The notes: generated from the letters alone by a model not told the origin. Numbered from the stretch's first letter, positions 1-10,028 are shown. The stretch: 64,000 bases of DNA from an uncultured Flavobacteriales bacterium (GCA_905478765.1 CAJQJY010000003.1:157008-221007); one strand, 5' to 3'. Numbers and translations: made by a program.

Positions 1-3000
1 TTGTTGCAAGAGAAAAAAGCTACACACATAAAAATATTTGCAGGTGGTGGTGGAACTATTTTACCAGAAGAGATAAAAGAATTAGAGGCATATGGTATCA
101 CACGAATCTATCACCCAGATGATGGTAGATCAATGGGATTGCAAGGAATGATAAACGACCTAATTAAGCGTTCGGACTTTTTAGTAGGAGAAAAACTTGA
201 AGGTGGTATAGCTGAGATAAAAGAACAAAATGTTAATGCTATTGCTCGTATGATATCAGCTGCAGAGAATTGCCCAGAAAAACATGCTACTACCCTATCC
301 AAAATTAAAAAGATTGCTGCAAAATCAGAAGCTCCAGTTCTAGGGATTACTGGAACAGGTGGTGCAGGAAAATCATCGTTAGTAGATGAATTGGTAAGAA
401 GGTTTATAGCTGATTTACCAGATAAAAATATTGCTATTGTATCGGTAGATCCTTCTAAACGAAAAACGGGAGGAGCTTTATTAGGAGATAGAATAAGAAT
501 GAATGCCATAAAATCCGATCAGGTATATATGCGTTCATTGGCAACTAGGCAAGCAAACCTTGCCTTATCTGCACATGTACAAGATGCTATTAATGTACTA
601 AAAGTTGCAAACTATGATTTAATCATTTTGGAAACTTCTGGTATTGGTCAGTCTGACACTGAAATATTAGATCATTCGGATGTTTCCCTTTATGTAATGA
701 CACCAGAATATGGTGCTGCTACTCAGTTGGAAAAAATTGATATGCTGGATTTTGCTGACCTTATCTCCATCAATAAATTTGATAAAAAAGGAGGATTGGA
801 CGCCATAAGAGATGTGAAAAAGCAATACCAAAGAAACAATACTCTTTTTGATAAAGATGTAAATAGCATGCCCGTTTATGGTACTATCGCTTCACAGTTT
901 AACGACCCAGGAGCCAATTCGCTTTACAAAGCAATAATGGATAAGTTCTCCGAAAAAGGATTAGGAAACTTCAATTCCTCTTTTGAAATAACGGATGAAA
1001 TGAGTGAGAAGATATTTGTAATTCCACCCAACAGAGTGCGTTACTTATCAGAAATATCAGAAAATAACAGAGCATACGATAAATGGGCAATTGACCAAAA
1101 GGACATTGCACACAAACTGTACGCATTACAAAAATCATTAGAAATATTAACAGGTGCTAGTGAGGAAGTAATCGCACAAATAAAAAAGGAATACGAAACG
1201 ATTTCTTTGGATTTACATCCTAAAAACAAAATACTAATCGACACTTGGGAAGAAGTACAAAAAAAGTACCAAGAAAAGATTTTCAAATTTAAAGTTAGGG
1301 ATAGAGAAATTTCTATTCAAACAGATTCCACTTCCCTTTCTGGTAATTCTATTCCTAAAATTTCTTTACCAAAATATGAAGCTTGGGGAGACCTTTTAAA
1401 ATGGCAATTACAGGAAAATGTTCCAGGTGAATTCCCCTTTACTGCCGGATTATTTCCTTTTAAAAGAGAAGGAGAAGACCCAACAAGAATGTTTGCTGGT
1501 GAAGGAGGGCCCGAAAGAACAAACAAGCGTTTTCACCTTGTAAGTTTAGGTATGCCTGCAAAACGACTTTCTACTGCTTTTGATTCCGTAACTCTTTACG
1601 GAAATGATCCAGGAAAAAGACCTGACATCTATGGTAAAATTGGAAATGCAGGAGTTTCTATCTGCTGCTTGGATGATTTGAAAAAACTCTATTCAGGTTT
1701 TGAATTGGCCAATCCAATGACATCTGTAAGTATGACCATAAATGGGCCTGCTCCTATGTTATTGGCTTATTTTATGAATGCTGCTATTGACCAAGAATGT
1801 GAAAAATACATAAAGCAAAACGGATTAGAAAAAGAGGTAGATAAAAAGATAGAAAAAATATACAAAAACAAAGGAGTAACTAGACCAATATACCAAGGAA
1901 AACTTCCAGAAGGAAATAATGGATTAGGACTTTATCTACTAGGAGTTACTGGAGATGAAGTTTTAGAAGATATCATCTACCAAAAAATAAAAACTGAAAC
2001 TTTAACTAAAGTTAGAGGAACGGTACAAGCAGATATTTTAAAAGAAGACCAAGCACAAAATACTTGTATTTTCTCTACTGAATTTGCACTCAGAATGATG
2101 GGTGATGTTCAGGAATATTTTATTGATAATGGAGTGAGGAACTTCTACTCTGTTTCTATTTCTGGCTACCATATTGCTGAGGCAGGTGCTAATCCAATAT
2201 CTCAATTAGCATTTACACTAGCTAACGGTTTTACTTATGTTGAATACTACTTAAGTAGAGGAATGGACATCAATGAATTCGGACCCAATCTTTCGTTCTT
2301 CTTCAGTAATGGTGTTGATCCTGAATATGCAGTAATTGGGCGTGTTGCTAGAAGGATTTGGGCAAAAGCCATGAAGAATAAATATGGAGCCAACAAAAGA
2401 GCTCAGATGTTGAAATATCACATACAAACTTCTGGTAGATCTTTACACGCACAGGAAATTGACTTTAACGATATTCGTACTACTTTGCAAGCACTATATG
2501 CTATTTATGATAACTGTAATTCTTTACACACTAATGCCTATGATGAAGCCATTACTACTCCTACTGAAGAGTCAGTAAGAAGAGCTATGGCAATTCAATT
2601 AATTATAAATAAAGAATTAGGACTTGCCAGAAACGAAAACCCAATCCAAGGATCATTTATCATTGAAGAATTAACTGATTTAGTAGAGGAAGCAGTACTT
2701 ACTGAATTCGATAGAATAACAGAAAGAGGTGGTGTGTTAGGTGCTATGGAAACTATGTACCAAAGAAGTAAGATACAGGAGGAAAGTCTGCATTATGAAC
2801 ATTTAAAACACTCAGGTGAATTCCCAATTATTGGAGTGAATACCTTCTTAAATAAAAAAGGTTCTCCTACTGTAATTCCTGAGGAAGTAATTAGAGCAAC
2901 AGAAGAAGAAAAACAATACCAAATTAAAATGTTAGATGAATTACATAAAGGCAGTAAAGATAAATCTGCAGCACTATTATGTAATTTGCAAAATGCAGCA

Positions 3001-3114
3001 ATCCAGAACAATAATATATTTGGATTATTAATGGATGCAGGGAAAGTTTGTTCATTAGGAGAAATTACAAATGCACTATTTGAAGTAGGCGGGCAGTACA
3101 GAAGGAATATGTAG
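1..3114 (+). CDS. icmF: Fused isobutyryl-CoA mutase IcmF (5' end outside window)
   Basis: Adenosylcobalamin-dependent acyl-CoA mutase fused to its G-protein chaperone; it interconverts isobutyryl-CoA and n-butyryl-CoA in the cytoplasm. The fragment opens inside the B12-binding domain (the GGGGTI loop is at residues 15-20), so the DxHxxG cobalamin motif and about 80-100 residues lie upstream and the TTG at base 1 is not the real start. Next comes a MeaB-like GTPase with P-loop GTGGAGKSS near residue 117, the [10 protein letters not shown] segment and NKFD near 258. The mutase half follows from about residue 455. F485 in AGLFPFKR and Q686 in EDQAQNT fall where IcmF enzymes carry Phe and Gln, whereas methylmalonyl-CoA mutase has Tyr and Arg. 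That supports IcmF over methylmalonyl-CoA mutase, although exact alignment was done by eye. A hairpin terminator lies 12 bases downstream. Confidence 0.93.
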   Translation: MLQEKKATHIKIFAGGGGTILPEEIKELEAYGITRIYHPDDGRSMGLQGMINDLIKRSDFLVGEKLEGGIAEIKEQNVNAIARMISAAENCPEKHATTLSKIKKIAAKSEAPVLGITGTGGAGKSSLVDELVRRFIADLPDKNIAIVSVDPSKRKTGGALLGDRIRMNAIKSDQVYMRSLATRQANLALSAHVQDAINVLKVANYDLIILETSGIGQSDTEILDHSDVSLYVMTPEYGAATQLEKIDMLDFADLISINKFDKKGGLDAIRDVKKQYQRNNTLFDKDVNSMPVYGTIASQFNDPGANSLYKAIMDKFSEKGLGNFNSSFEITDEMSEKIFVIPPNRVRYLSEISENNRAYDKWAIDQKDIAHKLYALQKSLEILTGASEEVIAQIKKEYETISLDLHPKNKILIDTWEEVQKKYQEKIFKFKVRDREISIQTDSTSLSGNSIPKISLPKYEAWGDLLKWQLQENVPGEFPFTAGLFPFKREGEDPTRMFAGEGGPERTNKRFHLVSLGMPAKRLSTAFDSVTLYGNDPGKRPDIYGKIGNAGVSICCLDDLKKLYSGFELANPMTSVSMTINGPAPMLLAYFMNAAIDQECEKYIKQNGLEKEVDKKIEKIYKNKGVTRPIYQGKLPEGNNGLGLYLLGVTGDEVLEDIIYQKIKTETLTKVRGTVQADILKEDQAQNTCIFSTEFALRMMGDVQEYFIDNGVRNFYSVSISGYHIAEAGANPISQLAFTLANGFTYVEYYLSRGMDINEFGPNLSFFFSNGVDPEYAVIGRVARRIWAKAMKNKYGANKRAQMLKYHIQTSGRSLHAQEIDFNDIRTTLQALYAIYDNCNSLHTNAYDEAITTPTEESVRRAMAIQLIINKELGLARNENPIQGSFIIEELTDLVEEAVLTEFDRITERGGVLGAMETMYQRSKIQEESLHYEHLKHSGEFPIIGVNTFLNKKGSPTVIPEEVIRATEEEKQYQIKMLDELHKGSKDKSAALLCNLQNAAIQNNNIFGLLMDAGKVCSLGEITNALFEVGGQYRRNM

Positions 3115-3126
3115 AAAAAATATATA

Positions 3127-3151
3127 AAAAGCTCCTAAAAAGGAGCTTTTT
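3127..3151. terminator. Bidirectional hairpin terminator between icmF and tRNA-Met
   Basis: A perfect 10-bp stem (AAAAGCTCCT / AGGAGCTTTT) with an AAAA loop is flanked by A-rich and T-rich tracts. It sits between the convergent icmF and tRNA genes and can serve both. Confidence 0.85.
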
Positions 3152-3158
3152 AAACTAG

Positions 3159-3232
3159 TAGCGTGAGGGAGATTTGAACTCCCGACCTCAGGGTTATGAA
3201 TCCTGCGCTCTAACCAACTGAGCTACCACGCC
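3159..3232 (-). tRNA. tRNA-Met (CAT)
   Basis: The minus strand folds into a full cloverleaf of 74 nt. Acceptor GGCGTGG pairs with TCACGCT using two G-U pairs, the D-arm is GCTC/GAGC, the anticodon loop is TTCATAA, and the T-arm is GGGAG TTCAAAT CTCCC. The discriminator is A and CCA is not encoded. The C1-A72 mismatch expected of a bacterial initiator tRNA is absent, so this is probably the elongator; tRNA-Ile2 with lysidine at C34 cannot be excluded by sequence alone. Confidence 0.93.
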
Positions 3233-3331
3233 AAAACGGCTGCAAATATATCGTTTTCAATAATTCTGTAATAGAAAATCGAATAATTTTAAAAATAATT
3301 TGTAACTCTATTTAATTCAAGTAAATAAGCA

Positions 3332-3339
3332 TACATTTG
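3332..3339 (+). promoter_or_regulatory. -7 element upstream of the START-like gene
   Basis: TACATTTG matches the Bacteroidota primary-sigma -7 consensus TAnnTTTG and lies 16 bases before the start codon at 3356. Confidence 0.6.
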
Positions 3340-3355
3340 CGAAAATCGAATTTCT

Positions 3356-3742
3356 ATGGCAGAATTAATTAAATATAGTTTAGAATTCCCTATTTGTTCA
3401 TCAGTATCAATTCTTTATAAAAGATTAAGTTCTCCTGAAGGATTAGCAGAGTGGTTTGCTGATGATGTAGTTGTTAAAGATAAAATGTATAAGTTTTTTT
3501 GGAATGGAGTTGAGCAGTCTGCGAAACTGCAAAAGAAAGAAATGAATGGGCTTATTAGATACAAATGGATTGAAGATGATTCTAGTGAAGGGTATTTTGA
3601 ATTCTTAATACAGATTGATGAAATGACCCAAGATGTAGCTCTTATAGTAACTGATTTTGCTGAAGATGAAGATGAAAAAGAAGAGCAAACAAATCTTTGG
3701 ACAAAACAGATTGATCAACTTAAAAGAGCAATTGGCTCTTAA
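3356..3742 (+). CDS. START-like (SRPBCC/AHSA1-type) domain protein
   Basis: A 128-residue soluble protein with no signal peptide. Its pattern is that of the small START-like family common in Bacteroidota: an N-terminal beta strand and helix, the segment SPEGLAEWFADDV near residues 26-38, a run of antiparallel strands rich in aromatic residues (FFWNG, YKWIEDD), an acidic stretch (DFAEDEDEKEE) and a C-terminal helix. SRPBCC folds form a hydrophobic cavity and bind lipids or other hydrophobic ligands, but the ligand here is unknown. The gene has its own -7 element and lies 19 bases upstream of the LptF/LptG-type permease gene, so the two are probably co-transcribed. The permease neighbour hints at an envelope-related role, which is inference only. 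Confidence 0.8.
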   Translation: MAELIKYSLEFPICSSVSILYKRLSSPEGLAEWFADDVVVKDKMYKFFWNGVEQSAKLQKKEMNGLIRYKWIEDDSSEGYFEFLIQIDEMTQDVALIVTDFAEDEDEKEEQTNLWTKQIDQLKRAIGS

Positions 3743-3761
3743 GCTTTAGAATTTTACTTTA

Positions 3762-5144
3762 ATGAAACGGCTACACCTTTTTCTTGTTAAATCATTTTTA
3801 GGGCCATTTATTGCAACTTTTTTTATTGCAATATTTTTACTTTTAATGCAATTCCTATGGAAATATATTGATGATTTAGTTGGAAAGGGATTAGATTTTA
3901 ATCAAATAGCCTTACTTCTTTTTTACGCATCAGCAAGATTTGTGCCAATAGCATTACCTATTGCGATGCTTTTAGCTTCAGTTATGGTTTTTGGGAAACT
4001 AGCAGAACAATATGAATTAGTAGCTCTCAAATCAGCAGGAATATCATTAACTAGGATATTATTTCCTATAACTTTAGTTGTAATAACGTTAAGTTATGGT
4101 TCATTTCTATTTTCAAATTATGTAATGCCAATTGCAAATTTAAAGAATGGATCTATGATATATGACATTCAAAAAAAGAAACCCTCTTTAAATATAAAGG
4201 AAGGGATTTTTTATAAAGATATTGAGGGGTTTAGTATTAAAATTAATGACAAGAACACTTCTGACAATACACTTAAAGATATCATTATATATGACCATAC
4301 ATCAAAAAATGGTAATGATAAAGTAATTATTGCAGAGAAAGGGATTATGCAGTTAACTTCAGATGAAAAATTTCTTGAATTAATACTTTATAATGGTCAT
4401 TCTTATATTGATTTGCCAAATAAAAAGAAGAAAAAACCTTATAGAACAACTCATTTTAAGGAAGATTTAATAATGTTTAATTTAGCAAGTTTTAGCAAAT
4501 CAACTAATAGTGAAAAACTTTACAAAGGACATTATGCAATGCTTAATAATAAGCAATTAAATCTAGCAATTGATTCGTTAGAGATTAATTATATAGATAA
4601 GTTAAAACTCTTTTCTAAAAACATTATAAATAAGTATAAAACTTCAACTGAAGTTGATAGTTCAATTAATTTTAACACCTTACCTGCTAATGAAAAAAAG
4701 CAACAATATGATATAGCTATTAACAAGCTAAGTTCGCTAAAGTCAGTTGCAAATTCAAATAAAGATGAATTAGAATACAGAAGGGTAATCATTACAAAAC
4801 ATAAAATAGAATGGCATAGAAAATTAAGCCTTGCGGTAGCTTGTTTACTTCTCTTCTTAATTGGAGCCCCACTTGGGTCTATTATCAGAAAAGGTGGCTT
4901 TGGTATTCCAGTACTTATATCAGTTTTATTCTTTATCCTTTTTCATGTAATAAATATGATAGGAGAAAAATCAGCAAAAGACTTAAGTATGCAAGCTTTA
5001 GAAGGAATGTGGTTGGCTAATTTAGTATTTCTACCATTAGCAATATTTTTAATTTTTAAAGCAATGAATGATACTAAAATATTTGATTTTTCAAATTTGA
5101 CTATACTTTTTAAAAGACCAATAAAATTGAAACAATTTCAGTAA
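3762..5144 (+). CDS. LptF/LptG family permease (YjgP/YjgQ)
   Basis: Inner-membrane permease of the LptB2FG-type lipopolysaccharide exporter, which extracts LPS from the inner membrane and feeds the periplasmic bridge. The 460-residue length is slightly above the usual 350-400. Three hydrophobic segments occupy about residues 11-120, with the coupling-helix-like stretch EQYELVALKSAGIS between the second and third. A long periplasmic portion covers about 130-350, and three more segments lie at about 357-445. A lysine-rich loop (KKKKKP near residue 222) lengthens the periplasmic domain. LptF and LptG cannot be told apart by eye, and no second copy or LptB is seen in this window. ribBA follows after 33 bases but has its own promoter element. 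Confidence 0.87.
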   Translation: MKRLHLFLVKSFLGPFIATFFIAIFLLLMQFLWKYIDDLVGKGLDFNQIALLLFYASARFVPIALPIAMLLASVMVFGKLAEQYELVALKSAGISLTRILFPITLVVITLSYGSFLFSNYVMPIANLKNGSMIYDIQKKKPSLNIKEGIFYKDIEGFSIKINDKNTSDNTLKDIIIYDHTSKNGNDKVIIAEKGIMQLTSDEKFLELILYNGHSYIDLPNKKKKKPYRTTHFKEDLIMFNLASFSKSTNSEKLYKGHYAMLNNKQLNLAIDSLEINYIDKLKLFSKNIINKYKTSTEVDSSINFNTLPANEKKQQYDIAINKLSSLKSVANSNKDELEYRRVIITKHKIEWHRKLSLAVACLLLFLIGAPLGSIIRKGGFGIPVLISVLFFILFHVINMIGEKSAKDLSMQALEGMWLANLVFLPLAIFLIFKAMNDTKIFDFSNLTILFKRPIKLKQFQ

Positions 5145-5151
5145 AATCTAC

Positions 5152-5159
5152 TATTTTTG
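5152..5159 (+). promoter_or_regulatory. -7 element of ribBA
   Basis: TATTTTTG fits TAnnTTTG. Its last bases contain the TTG at 5157 that could be mistaken for a start codon; the promoter argues that translation begins at the ATG at 5178. Confidence 0.65.
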
Positions 5160-5177
5160 CACCATCAAAAATACAAT

Positions 5178-6389
5178 ATGAAATTTAACACTATAGACGA
5201 AGCAATTGCTGATATTAAAGAAGGAAAAGTAGTAATTGTTATTGATGATGAGAACAGAGAGAATGAAGGAGATTTTGTTGCTGCTGCTGAGCTTGCTACT
5301 CCAGAAATGATTAACTTTATGGCTACTCATGGAAGAGGTTTAATTTGCACCCCATTATTAGAAAGTAGATGTGATGAATTAGGATTGGATTTGATGATTG
5401 GTAAAAATTCTGCTGCTTTTGAAACACCATTCACTATTTCAATTGATTTAGTTGGAAATGGTTGTACAACAGGAATTTCAGTACAAGATAGAGCTAAAAC
5501 TGTACAAGCTCTTGTTGATCCAAACATTAGACCTGAAGAACTAGGTAAGCCTGGTCATATATTTCCATTAAAAGCAAGAAATGGTGGTGTATTAAGAAGA
5601 GCAGGACATACTGAAGCAGCTGTTGATCTAGCAAGATTAGCAGGATTACAACCTGCTGGAGTTATTGTTGAGATTTTAAATGAAGACGGTACAATGGCTA
5701 GAACAAATGATTTATTTAAAATAGCTGCGAAGTTTGATTTAAAGTTCATCACAATTAAAGATCTAATTGAATATAGAATTAAAAACGAAACTTTAATATC
5801 AGAAGAAGCAGAAGTAGCGTTGCCAACTGAATATGGTGATTTTAAAATGAAAGCTTACAAGCAAACAACTAATGATCAATTGCATTTAGCAATTTACAAG
5901 GGAGAATGGGAGGAAAATGATGAAGTTTTAGTGAGAGTTCATTCATCATGTATGACTGGCGATATATTTGGGAGTTGCAGATGTGATTGCGGACCTCAAT
6001 TAGAACAAGCTTTAACACAAATTGAAAAAGAAGGAAAAGGAGTGTTAGTTTATATGAACCAAGAAGGAAGAGGAATAGGTCTTCTTAATAAACTTAAAGC
6101 ATACGAACTACAAGAAAAAGGAAGAGATACTGTTGAGGCAAATACAGAATTAGGTTTTAATGCTGACGATAGAGATTATGGTGTGGGAGCTCAAATTTTA
6201 AGAGCAATGAATGTAAGTAAAGTAAAATTACTTAGTAATAATCCAAAGAAAAGAGTTGGACTTGTGGGTTACGGAATTGAGATAGTTGAGTCAGTAGCCA
6301 TTGAAATAGCTTCTAACAAACATAATAAACTTTATCTTAAAGCTAAAAGAGATAAAATGGGACATTCATTAAAAAACCTAGATGAGTAA
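5178..6389 (+). CDS. ribBA: RibBA: 3,4-dihydroxy-2-butanone-4-phosphate synthase / GTP cyclohydrolase II
   Basis: Bifunctional first-step enzyme of riboflavin synthesis. The N-terminal half makes 3,4-dihydroxy-2-butanone 4-phosphate from ribulose 5-phosphate, with [19 protein letters not shown] and the [14 protein letters not shown] segment. The C-terminal half opens GTP to the pyrimidine precursor, with [10 protein letters not shown] and GSCRCDCG supplying the zinc cysteines and NQEGRGIGL the phosphate-handling loop. Length from the ATG at 5178 is 403 residues, normal for RibBA. I rejected the upstream TTG at 5157 because it lies inside the -7 element and encodes a non-homologous MHHQKYN. 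The gene overlaps tsaD by 8 bases. Confidence 0.97.
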   Translation: MKFNTIDEAIADIKEGKVVIVIDDENRENEGDFVAAAELATPEMINFMATHGRGLICTPLLESRCDELGLDLMIGKNSAAFETPFTISIDLVGNGCTTGISVQDRAKTVQALVDPNIRPEELGKPGHIFPLKARNGGVLRRAGHTEAAVDLARLAGLQPAGVIVEILNEDGTMARTNDLFKIAAKFDLKFITIKDLIEYRIKNETLISEEAEVALPTEYGDFKMKAYKQTTNDQLHLAIYKGEWEENDEVLVRVHSSCMTGDIFGSCRCDCGPQLEQALTQIEKEGKGVLVYMNQEGRGIGLLNKLKAYELQEKGRDTVEANTELGFNADDRDYGVGAQILRAMNVSKVKLLSNNPKKRVGLVGYGIEIVESVAIEIASNKHNKLYLKAKRDKMGHSLKNLDE

Positions 6390-7398
6390 GGAGCCTATTA
6401 TATTAGGAATAGAATCCTCATGTGATGATACTTCAGCAGCAATAATTCAGGGGCAGAAAATCCTTTCAAATGAGATAGCTAACCAAGAAATACATTCTCT
6501 TTACGGTGGAGTAGTTCCTGAATTAGCATCTAGAGCACATCAGCAAAACATAATACCAGTAGTAGATACAGCAATAAAAAAAGCAAATATTAATAAAGAA
6601 GATATAGATGCAATCGCATTTACTAATGGCCCTGGACTTTTAGGATCATTATTAGTAGGAAGTTCATTTTCAAAATCGTTTGCATTAGGAATGAATATTC
6701 CATTAATTAATGTAAATCATATGCAAGCGCACATTCTCTCCCACTTTATTGATGAAGGGAAACCAATGCCTGAATTTCCATTTTTATGTCTAACAGTTTC
6801 AGGAGGACACACACAAATTGTTAGAGTTGATAGCCCTTCTAACATGGAAGTAATTGGTACTACTCTTGATGATGCTGCTGGTGAAGCTTTTGATAAATCA
6901 GCTAAGATTCTTGGGCTACCCTACCCTGGTGGGCCATTAATTGATAATCATGCAAAAAATGGAAATATACTTGCCTTTGAGTTTGGTAAACCAAATATTA
7001 AAAACTTAGATTTTAGTTTTAGTGGACTAAAAACTTCAATCTTGTATAAAATACAGAATAATACTCAAAAGAATCCTAACTTTATTAAGGATAACCTTCA
7101 AGATTTATGTGCATCAATACAATATAGCATCGTTACTATCTTATTAAAAAAAATAGAAAAAGCAATTAAGCAAACAGGAATTAAACAATTGGCAATTGCT
7201 GGAGGCGTGTCAGCTAACTCTTACTTAAGAAGTGAATTACAGCAATTATCAAATGAAAAGCATTATAAGCTATATGTACCTAAGTTTGAATATTGCACTG
7301 ATAATGCAGCTATGGTTGCAATATCAGGTTATTTTAAATTTTTAGTAAAGGATTTTGCTGAACAAAACATATCTCCTTCTGCTCGCCAACTCTTTTAA
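6382..7398 (+). CDS. tsaD: tRNA N6-adenosine threonylcarbamoyltransferase TsaD
   Basis: Catalytic subunit that transfers threonylcarbamoyl from TC-AMP to A37 of ANN-decoding tRNAs, working with TsaB and TsaE. The Kae1/Qri7 hallmarks are visible: GIESSCDDT at the N-terminus, metal-binding H113 and H117 in [11 protein letters not shown], the glycine-rich [17 protein letters not shown], and the late CTDNAAMVA with the last metal Asp. Length 338 is standard. The start ATG lies within the end of ribBA, indicating translational coupling. No clear terminator follows; the next 467 bases are a decayed region. Confidence 0.97.
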   Translation: MSKEPIILGIESSCDDTSAAIIQGQKILSNEIANQEIHSLYGGVVPELASRAHQQNIIPVVDTAIKKANINKEDIDAIAFTNGPGLLGSLLVGSSFSKSFALGMNIPLINVNHMQAHILSHFIDEGKPMPEFPFLCLTVSGGHTQIVRVDSPSNMEVIGTTLDDAAGEAFDKSAKILGLPYPGGPLIDNHAKNGNILAFEFGKPNIKNLDFSFSGLKTSILYKIQNNTQKNPNFIKDNLQDLCASIQYSIVTILLKKIEKAIKQTGIKQLAIAGGVSANSYLRSELQQLSNEKHYKLYVPKFEYCTDNAAMVAISGYFKFLVKDFAEQNISPSARQLF

Positions 7399-7865
7399 GC
7401 ATGATTAAAAGTTAGATACAGATATTACTTTCTCTATTTATGAAAAAGACTAGCGTAATATAACAATTTAATAGCAAAGAAGAAACATAAAAAGTAGCTA
7501 GAAAAAGGATCTTTAACTTTCACACTTGAAGATAACACAAAATTTGTAGATTATGTTTTGGATAGTATTTTAGGATCTTAACTGCAAACAAAAAAACATT
7601 AAATTATTTTAGTGATAGCTATTATACATGAATTCACATATAATTGCTATTAAAAAAACAATAAATACTATGTGAGAATATGCAATAAATAATTGAATAA
7701 TTAGATTAGAATTAGAAGTTTTTAAAAGTAATAATGTGGTTATTTCTTTCTATCAAAAAACAGATTTTGAAGAAGAAGGAATTAAAAAGAATGCTTTTTT
7801 TTAATGAAAATATGTGGAAGAAATGAAATATCAAAAATTATTTAGTGATTTACTAAAATTTGCAT
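7399..7865. other. Gene-poor 467-base gap with decayed coding fragments
   Basis: Between tsaD and the minus-strand hydrolase there is no intact gene. The stretch is very AT-rich and carries a recognisable GNAT relic at 7628-7843 and a weaker reading fragment at 7498-7581. No hairpin terminator or promoter of good quality was seen for tsaD. Confidence 0.6.
7628..7843 (+). pseudogene. GNAT-family N-acetyltransferase relic (C-terminal half)
   Basis: One frame keeps a typical GNAT C-terminal half: EYAINN, then IIRLELEVFKSNN, VISFYQKTDFEEEGIKKNAFF and KYVEEMKYQKLF. This follows the family pattern of a helix, strand LELEV, the N-x-x-A-I-x-x-Y acetyl-CoA-side helix, a GF-like turn and the final strand. 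Four in-frame stops interrupt it, at 7673, 7694, 7802 and 7805, but no frameshift is needed. The two last stops follow a run of eight T. The N-terminal half with the Q/RxxGxG/A loop is absent or unrecognisable. GNAT identity is my reading of the pattern, not a database result. Confidence 0.7.
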
Positions 7866-8708
7866 CTAATTATCCTTTAAAAAAGCAATAGTAACATCTA
7901 TAGCTTTTTGCAAATCAGCTGGAAATTTACTTAAATTATAAGGATGACAACTATCAAATACATGATTAGCATCTTTAATAATATGTAGTATAGTGTTTTT
8001 ATTCCAACTTTTCATATTATGTGCTTCTTCAATGGATACAGTAGGGTCAGCATCACCATGAATATGCAGGTGAGGAACTTTTAAGTTTGAAACAGCTTTT
8101 TCAATATTAAACCTTTCAGCATTTGCTATACAATTTTCATAAAACTGATAATACATAGGCATATTCTGTTTTGTTCTTCCATTGTAAATGTAAGCTACAT
8201 TAGTTTGTTTCCATTTAGCAACTTTTTCATCTTTTGGCAGTATATCAATAAAATTTGATGGAGATGCCCAGCTCACAACATTGGCAATTCTATCATCTTC
8301 ATCTGACTTTAATAATGAGATAGCCCCACCTCTACTATGCCCAAATAATGTAATCTCATTACTTTTAAACTCCTTATAAAATTCGTTATTAGTTGTTAAA
8401 TAATCAATCACTAAGCCCAAATCATCTAACTCTTTACTAAAGTTGTTGTTGCCGAATGCATCTAAGTCGTCAAAAACCATTGGATTAACAATTGTAGTTC
8501 CGTTATAGGAAAAATTAAATTTTACAAATACAAAATTATTTTCAGCAAAGTGCTTAGCTATATTTGGGAATGGTCCCCAATCCTTAAATCCTTTAAAGCC
8601 ATGTGAAAAAAGAACTATATTTTTTGGGTATTTAGTTTTCTTAAAAGTAATATCGATAAGAATAGGCTTTCCTGCACTTCCTTCAATTATATAAGATTTT
8701 TTTTGCAT
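7866..8708 (-). CDS. Alpha/beta hydrolase (dienelactone-hydrolase-like)
   Basis: A 280-residue cytoplasmic alpha/beta hydrolase. It shows the oxyanion strand region ILFSHGFKGFKDWG-like (VLFSHGFKGFKDWG near residues 32-45), the nucleophile elbow GHSRGGA with Ser near residue 124, an Asp in HGDADPTVS near 219, and the catalytic His in ANHVFD near 248. Family members hydrolyse esters or related bonds; the substrate is unknown. The gene is monocistronic: its promoter element is 4 bases before the ATG and overlaps the T-tract of the sucC terminator. Confidence 0.85.
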   Translation of the reverse strand: MQKKSYIIEGSAGKPILIDITFKKTKYPKNIVLFSHGFKGFKDWGPFPNIAKHFAENNFVFVKFNFSYNGTTIVNPMVFDDLDAFGNNNFSKELDDLGLVIDYLTTNNEFYKEFKSNEITLFGHSRGGAISLLKSDEDDRIANVVSWASPSNFIDILPKDEKVAKWKQTNVAYIYNGRTKQNMPMYYQFYENCIANAERFNIEKAVSNLKVPHLHIHGDADPTVSIEEAHNMKSWNKNTILHIIKDANHVFDSCHPYNLSKFPADLQKAIDVTIAFLKDN

Positions 8709-8712
8709 AAGG

Positions 8713-8720
8713 CAAATATA
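8713..8720 (-). promoter_or_regulatory. -7 element of the alpha/beta hydrolase gene
   Basis: On the minus strand TATATTTG lies just 4 bases before the ATG, predicting a leaderless or nearly leaderless transcript. Confidence 0.65.
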
Positions 8721-8746
8721 AAAAACCCACCAAATTGGTGGGCTTT
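8720..8746 (-). terminator. sucC terminator
   Basis: On the minus strand CCCACC and GGTGGG form a stem, extended by A-T pairs, followed by six T residues. It lies 24 bases past the sucC stop and its tail runs into the hydrolase promoter. Confidence 0.8.
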
Positions 8747-8769
8747 ATAATAACTATAAAATCATTTAT

Positions 8770-9960
8770 CTAAACCAATACTTCTGTAACTTTATCAGCA
8801 GCTTCTTGCAATAAAATAACTGATTCAACTTTTAGTCCACTTTCATCAATTAGTTTTTTTGCTTCAACAGCGTTTGTACCTTCTAGGCGAACAATTAAAG
8901 GAATATTAATATCACCTATATTATTATAAGCATCTATGATACCTTGTGCTACTCTATCACACCTTACAATACCTCCAAAAATATTTACCAATAAGGCTTT
9001 TACATTTACATCTTTTAAGATAATACGGAAAGCTTGCTCCACTCTTTTAGCGTCAGCTGTACCGCCAACATCTAAGAAGTTAGCCGGGCTACCACCTGCC
9101 ATTTTGATGATATCCATAGTAGCCATTGCCAAACCTGCACCATTCACCATACAACCTACATTACCATCCAATTTTACAAAGTTAAGACCAAATTTACCAG
9201 CTTCTACCTCAGTTGCATCCTCCTCTCTAGTATCTCTTAATTCCAAGAAATCTTTATGACGGAATAATGCATTTTCATCTAAAGATACTTTTGCATCAAC
9301 TGCCATTATTTTATCATCAGAAGTTTTAAGTACAGGATTAATTTCAAACAAAGAAGAATCTGTCTTATCATAAGCAGTGTAAAGTGCATGAACAAATTTA
9401 GACATATCCTTAAAAGCAGCACCAGAAAGCCCTAAATTAAAAGCAATTTTACGGCACTGGAATGCTGTCAAACCAACTTTAGGATCAATCTCTTCATGAA
9501 ATATTAAGTGTGGAGTTTCTTCAGCAACCGCTTCAATATCCATTCCTCCTTCAGTTGAGTACATTAACATATTTCTTCCAGTAGATCTGTTTAATAAAAC
9601 GGACATATAAAACTCTGAAGTTTCACTATCACCTGGGTAATATACATCTTCACAAATAAGTACTTGGTGTACTACTTTACCTTCAGCTGAAGTTTGAGGG
9701 GTAATTAAGTGCATGCCTAAAATATCATTTGAAATGGACTTTACTTCATCTAATGATTTAGCTAATTTTACTCCTCCACCTTTGCCTCTACCACCTGCAT
9801 GAACTTGTGCTTTAACTACCCACCAGCTCGTACCAGTATCAGTATTTAATCTCTCAGCAGCAGCTACAGCCTCTTCAGATGTTGTTGCAACTATTCCTCT
9901 TTGTATTCTTACACCAAAGCTATTTAGTAATTCTTTTCCTTGATATTCGTGTAAATTCAT
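8770..9960 (-). CDS. sucC: Succinate-CoA ligase (ADP-forming) beta subunit
   Basis: Beta subunit of succinyl-CoA synthetase, which couples succinyl-CoA to succinate conversion with nucleotide triphosphate synthesis in the TCA cycle. The protein begins MNLHEYQGKELL, the standard ATP-grasp N-terminus, and shows VKAQVHAGGRGKGGGVK, SLFEINP for metal binding, GNVGCMVNGAGLAM, NFLDVGG and NIFGGIVRCD. Length is 396 residues. I placed the start at 9960 rather than an upstream TTG because homologues begin there and the -7 element covers the upstream region. The alpha subunit gene sucD is not adjacent, as is common in Bacteroidota. Confidence 0.96.
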   Translation of the reverse strand: MNLHEYQGKELLNSFGVRIQRGIVATTSEEAVAAAERLNTDTGTSWWVVKAQVHAGGRGKGGGVKLAKSLDEVKSISNDILGMHLITPQTSAEGKVVHQVLICEDVYYPGDSETSEFYMSVLLNRSTGRNMLMYSTEGGMDIEAVAEETPHLIFHEEIDPKVGLTAFQCRKIAFNLGLSGAAFKDMSKFVHALYTAYDKTDSSLFEINPVLKTSDDKIMAVDAKVSLDENALFRHKDFLELRDTREEDATEVEAGKFGLNFVKLDGNVGCMVNGAGLAMATMDIIKMAGGSPANFLDVGGTADAKRVEQAFRIILKDVNVKALLVNIFGGIVRCDRVAQGIIDAYNNIGDINIPLIVRLEGTNAVEAKKLIDESGLKVESVILLQEAADKVTEVLV

Positions 9961-9978
9961 GATCTTTTTTAATTTCTG

Positions 9979-9986
9979 CAAAAATA
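9979..9986 (-). promoter_or_regulatory. -7 element of sucC
   Basis: TATTTTTG on the minus strand, 18 bases before the sucC ATG. Confidence 0.55.
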
Positions 9987-10028
9987 TACGATTGAATTGA
10001 ATAACAATCTTCTATTGCGATAAAATTA

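Noticed and set aside
1..3. TTG at base 1 as the start of the B12 mutase gene.
   Set aside because: The cobalamin-binding DxHxxG motif and the first strands of the domain are missing, so translation must begin before the window.
111..509. Long open frame on the minus strand opposite icmF, and other antisense frames of 60-190 codons such as 15801-16364.
   Set aside because: They lie opposite well-supported genes with clear family motifs and show no motif, signal peptide or promoter of their own.
5157..5177. TTG start for ribBA with a MHHQKYN extension.
   Set aside because: The TTG is part of a -7 promoter element and the extension is not homologous to RibBA.
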